Source: Tridacna crocea (Eukaryota > Mollusca > Bivalvia > Cardiida > Cardiidae). Taken from it: a DNA stretch of 64,000 bases. The DNA is taken from NCBI GenBank assembly GCA_943736015.1, contig OX031063.1, positions 42,114,672-42,178,671 on the forward strand, in the 5' to 3' direction. The notes under the pieces were generated by a model. The model had not been told where the DNA came from. It searched no databases and saw only the letters and a list, made by a program, of their open reading frames with translations. A program made the position numbers and the translations under genes. Below, piece by piece: positions 50,201 to 56,200 of the stretch (position 1 is its first letter; each line of letters opens with the position of its first letter).

Positions 50201-53200
50201 TGAATCAAAGCGTTGAAAACGCTGAAGTGGTATTTTTCAAGGAAATCTATGTGTGGAATCAATAGTTTGAAAGAAACATAGACATATTGTTCAGATATTG
50301 GCTTAAAAGTCAACCCACTAAGCAAATGAATACCTTTTTGGTTGAAGGGAGAGTATTCATGACAAAGTTTGGTTTATTTTTGTATAAGTGGTCTCAATAG
50401 TTTGAAAGAAACATAGACATATTGTTCAGATATTGGCTTAAAAGTCAACCCACTAAGCAAATGAATACCTTTTTGGTTGAAGGGAGAGTATTCATGAAAA
50501 AGTTTGGTTTATTTTTGTAGAAGTGGTCTCCTTTAGATCATGAGGAAGAAGCAGGAGTAACGCCCCTTGACAGTAGGATGCATGACGAATAGAGAGAAAA
50601 ATCCTGTTGATAAATCAAACAAAATTAAGTTTGTTCCTGAAAACTATAATTATGAAATATCTCTAGCCTTTTACATTCTATTTCCAACATTACAATCAAT
50701 AGGCGGTAAGCGATACTTCCATTTTATTGTAAGCGGTGCACCAGCAGTATCACGTGACACCAGACAATCAAAGCATTATTTCAGTAACAAATGCCGTATG
50801 TCCCGTTCGCAAATCCTTTAAATTTGGACAAATTCATAACTGAAAAGAAAATGACATAGCAAGAAATCTATGGAAATCAATTCTAACACAATTCAAACAT
50901 ATTTCATGATATTGCCTTTGAAAAAGAAAATCACAAACAGACAAAATATGCATTTTATAAAATCGTATTTAAATAAAGAGCATTTAGAGACTAAGAACGG
51001 ACTTAGCCTCTGAAACCTGTATAAAATTCATAATCCTGACCATTAATGATAACCAACGGGGTAAATTAATATGAAACAAAAGATAAGAAGAGTCATTTTA
51101 ATGTGTCACGTGTGTGCTAATCTGTAAGAAGCAAGTACATTACAGCTGTTCTAAAGGTTACCCACTCTGCAGTGCGATACCGAGATCAAAGGAACACCGA
51201 TTTAACCCTTCACCCATTTTTTTTTTTTTGGTAAGACTTCATTAGATACATATTTTTTATACTCAAAATGAAGCTTAAAAGAAGTTATGGAAGGTCTGAA
51301 TTTTTATCTGAAGCCACGTTTCTTTTGTTCATGATCAATAACATAAGTTATTCGTCAATAGGTACATGCCTGAAAGTGCAACAAGGATGATTGATAATAG
51401 TACTTTAAAATCACTAAATGGACTGTCCCTGTCTTTCTGAAGACACTAAACAGCTAATCAACCTTTTACCAAAGTATTTCGAGCGACCCATGTAAAAAAA
51501 AAGGGGGCTGACATGCTGATTTGGCCCACTGTCTGTTTTTTGTCTCACTTTCTCAACCTTAACACATTCCCCCCCCCCCCCCCAAACACACACACACTTT
51601 CAAAAAACCGAAAACTGAAAGTAATCAATATGTAGTTCATAAACATTTGTGAAAAAACAAATTTTCAAAGTGTGAGCGAAAATATTTGAGGAAAAAAGGA
51701 AAGGCTTGCAACATGCATTTTCTCCTGTTTCAACAATAGTTTTTTTTTACTTTTTCAAAGACAATTACAACCATTTGACCCACGTCTATTCAATCGTCTC
51801 CATATGCTAAGTATCTGGACGAGTCGAAAGTGTTGTCGTCGGGTGAAAACATTCGCAGTAACTATTTAAAACCCTATGCCACATAACCCAAGTTTTTTAC
51901 GACCCTTAGAAATATAGTTTTTTTAAAAATGTTGTTGAAAAGGGTTAAAGTTCCAGTAACCAACCTTTTCTCCTTTTCCCTTGCTATCCTTCCTAAAGAA
52001 AATTTCATTTTTAAGCCATTTCATTGTTATCTGCAAAGACTTCCAATTTGGGCAAGTCTCAAATTTTTGTTTCATAAAGATTTGGTGAAAGATTCAGTGT
52101 TCAGGGTTCCCACGCAGTCGGGAAAACGGGAAAAAGTCGGGAATTTCGGAATACCCGTTCCCGGTCTTGAAAAAGTCTTGATTTTTGTTATATCTCTGAA
52201 AAATCGGGAAAAAACCGGGAAAAGTACGAAACGTTTTGGGTGTGAAACAAGAATTTAGGACGATAATATTAATCTCCGGTCTGCGTCCTCCATTTTTCGA
52301 ATAAAGATCCAATATTTTGTATAATATATATAGACCGTACCGTCATTGGTCGAAGTAGGTGAATTTCCAAAATCTACATGACGGTCTTTTTTTAGGTTCA
52401 CTGGTCCCGGAATAGCCATTCTAATATTTAAACAAACCGGGATCCAGTGTATTGATTTCGGAGAACTCGGTACTTACCCTAAAATACAATGCAGCTGCGC
52501 TTTGTATTTTCCGGGAGACGAGCCGATGTGAATTGACGTGAAAATGAGCTACAACAGTAAATATTACTGAAAATTTAAATCCATAGGGTCTGAAAGGTTA
52601 ACAGACTTTATTTTCATGAAGCCACGTTATGATTCTAGTCGGAATGAGGTTGACGAGTCAGAGGAAACTGAAAGTAAGCGCCTGTCTGCAATCATGGATC
52701 AAAACACTTCAAGTATTAAATCTAACAAAGTTACGATTTTTCGTATTTTCAGAAACTTTAAAAGCAGGGATATTGCCTTTGAAAAGACCAATTTATTTAT
52801 TCATGTATTTCAGGTCATGAAAACTGAACAGTTAAAGTGAAAGTAAAACATGGTACTTTTGAATTAGGTTTTAGTTTCAATGACTGAAGAGGGAAAAGAA
52901 CCTCTATTTGAAGGCTTACAACAAAACTGTTGTGCACTATGATAGTAAATGATATGTAAGGACTTGATTCGGTGTCTTAAATCATAAAGAAAATAATTCC
53001 CAATATAAGAAAAAACAACACTTTATTAGCTCACCTGAGCACAAAGTGCTCAAGGTGAGCTTTGTGATCGCCCTATGGCTGTCATGCATCGTCCACAATT
53101 TCTTAACATCTTATCCTCCTAAACCACTGGGCCAATCTTGATGAAACTTGGCAGGGATGTTCCTCATTCGAATCGATACTAAAGTTGTTCAAGAGATTAA

Positions 53201-56200
53201 ATTCCACCCATAATGCTGGTTGCCATGGCAACCAAAGAAAAAAAAAGCAAAATCTTTGAAAATCTTCTTGTCTGAAACAAGAAGGAGGCATAGAGCTTTG
53301 ATAATTGGTATGTAGGATCTCCTAGTAGACTTCTACAAAGATTGTACATATAATGCCCCTGGTGTCAAAACTGGCCCCAACCCGGGGGACACAAGTTCGA
53401 ACATGGGAATAATAAAAGAAAACTTTGAAAAAAATCTTTTTCTCTGAAACAAGAAGGGGTAGAGCTTTGATATTTGGTGTGCAGCATCTTCTATTAGACC
53501 TCTACCAAGATTGCACATATGATGCCCCCGGGGTTCAAATTGGCCCTGCCCCAGGGGTCACAAATTTGAAATATAGGAATAAAAACAGAAAACTTTTTTT
53601 TTTCCTCTGAAACTGGAAGTCCTAGAGCTTTGATATTTTGTATGTACTAACTTCTAGAGGACCTTTACCAAGTTTGTTCATATGATGCCCCTAGGGTTCA
53701 AGCTGGCCCAGTCCTGGTGGTCACAAGTTTGAGCATGGGAACAAAGAAGGAAGACTTTAAAATTCTTCTGCTCTGAAACAAGATGGATTTTATGTACATA
53801 TGATAGTTTGCCAATAACAACATTTTACATTTTTTCATTAAATGTCATGTCATGGAAAAAGGGGGCTTGGTGTATATTTTCACTGTGGACCAATATCTTT
53901 TTCATTACAGGCCAAAATGTGATTAAAGTTCATCTTGTTGAGCCACAGACAATAGTTATTTGATTTTATTTCATGAAACGACATGTTATCAAAAAAGGGG
54001 CCTAAATGTATAATTTCATTAAGGACCAATTACAGTCAGTTGGCCCATCCATCCACATTGACAGTTATCTTCTAAAGTCCTTGGCATTTATGAAACTTCA
54101 TACTTGTCTTCCTTAGGATAGTCTTGTGTTACAATTTTCTTCTGTAAGATGCGTCTTGGAAAAGGGGTTACCTTTCACATACTGGACTTATCGAGCTCCA
54201 ATAAATTAGTAATGCTGTGAGCTGTTAGTTTAGGGTTCCCAGTTTGCGCTGGCTTGATTACTGTCTCAGCCAACATCCTTTGAAATTTGATAAAAAGTTA
54301 TTGAGACAAATCTCATTTGTGTCTTAACACTGAGTGAATGATGTTTTTTAATCTGTCATTCAACCACCATTTTGACAAGGAAATAAACGCCATGCCTCTG
54401 AAAGTTAATTCAATCCCTTACTATACAATCCCGACTTTCAATGACCCTGAAGAAGAAGGGTTGTGAAAGCATTTTGGGAAAAGAAGAAAATGCTTTTTGC
54501 ACAGTTATATACCCTGTCATAATTATTTGGACTTTGAACTTCGATATTTGGTATTTATCTTCACTGTAGACCTTTACTGCTTTGTACTCGGGTTAGTGAT
54601 ATAGGACCATCATGGTCCTATTGTTCCCAATTTGTCTGGTTACCGGTATGTAGTCTTATAAGGATCTATACTATTTGCCTTCAAATACTTCATTACTTGT
54701 AGGAACTGTAAGTGAACAGCATGGATCTTTATTAAACTGCCTGTATGGATAGGCTGATCTGAATCTATATTTGGTCATTTGTAGTTTTTTTAATTGGCCA
54801 GGTAAAGAAATGAAATAACTATAATGCAGTTAGAATGTTCTTTAAATCTTAATTTTTCATTAAAACAAGGAATATATGTAAGAAAGTAGCTTTCAAAAGG
54901 TTTTGCATTTCCTGTTTTTCGATTGGAAAAAACCTTGAATTTTGAAAAAAATCCTGGAAAAAGTCTGGAAAAAGTCTGGAATTTTGCAAGCAGAAAGTTG
55001 TGGGAACCCTGAGTGTTATAAAAAATGGGGTGTGGGGGGATAACATCAATATACCTGCAATAGACCTTTCCTAATAATATGTCTGATTATTCAACCAATG
55101 TTTGCGTAATTCTGTAGCTAAGTTTGTAACGTACAGGCTCGAAGTCCAGGAATCTGTGGTTTGATTTATTTAAACTATTAATGTGATAATTTTTCCAAAA
55201 AATTGTTCCAGTATCTGCTAAAAGACAGAGACAGTCTACTAACAAAAAACTGGGACATCAAACATTTTGAATTTATAGCAAAAATCTTAACTTTGAAATA
55301 ACATTTTTAAAAATCTGTATAGTTGCATGTTTGCCATGTTCTGTTTGAACTACCTTTTAAGTTGACTATCGTAATAACAAAGCTTAATTCAAATTTCAAA
55401 CCTTCCATTCCCTCTTGAAGAAAAGATGTTACAGATTCATTTTCAGGAAACGAATACTAGTATGTGCTATACTTATTTTCATTGAAAAGCTAGTCAAGGG
55501 TTAGCTGGGTGTACATTTGATCTCGGTGTTTCACCGTCAAAGTGGATGATCTATTTGAAAAGCTGTTGTGTTCTTTTTAGGCACCGACTAGTTAACACAC
55601 ACGTCTCATAATTAAGTGTTTATCCCGTTTAGTCTTACGTTGATCACGTGTAAAGGTTTGGAATTGTTAAAAGCTGTGACGGAGGGTAAGTCTGTTCTAA
55701 TTACTGGTGCCAAAAGATGCATTTTTCTGCCTGAAGATTTTTTTTTTTCAAATGCATTATGTAACCTGGGTTAACAGATTCCACTTTAAATGGTATGTAT
55801 GCACTAATTTCTTTAGGAATGGAGGGGGTATTTGTTTAATTTAAGTTAAACCTTATCTTACTAAATATATTAAATGCCACTTTTAAAGCCGATAGTAAAA
55901 CCTCAGAAGTTATTTCAAAGAAATATCTCGAGGAAAAATATCTCCAGATCGGATAGTGTAGATCTAGGATCAGACTGCACGTTCTTCCTGTTGTGATCTG
56001 AATCTATATTGTCTGCAAAAGGTCATTGAGTCGCACTTGGTAGCCAAAGGGTAAATGCAGTCTGCATACAAAAAGCTCTATCAACACGCCCGGCTGGAGA
56101 CAGCGCTTATAAATGATACCGCTTTACTCTCTGAAGTCTACCGAAAAATTGATAAAACAACAGTTCTTTTTCGTGTGTGTCTTCGAAAAAGATAATTGAT

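Noticed and set aside
52616-52840. Open frame of 74 codons
   Set aside because: No recognisable domain, and it lies in an intron between repeats; overlapping frames are equally open.
52100-55013. Single 2.9-kb transposon with CAGGGTTCCCAC/GTGGGAACCCTG ends
   Set aside because: Inner sequences at the two ends are related in direct, not inverted, sense, and a separate complete element (53026-54626) lies between. Two copies of a repeat are more likely.
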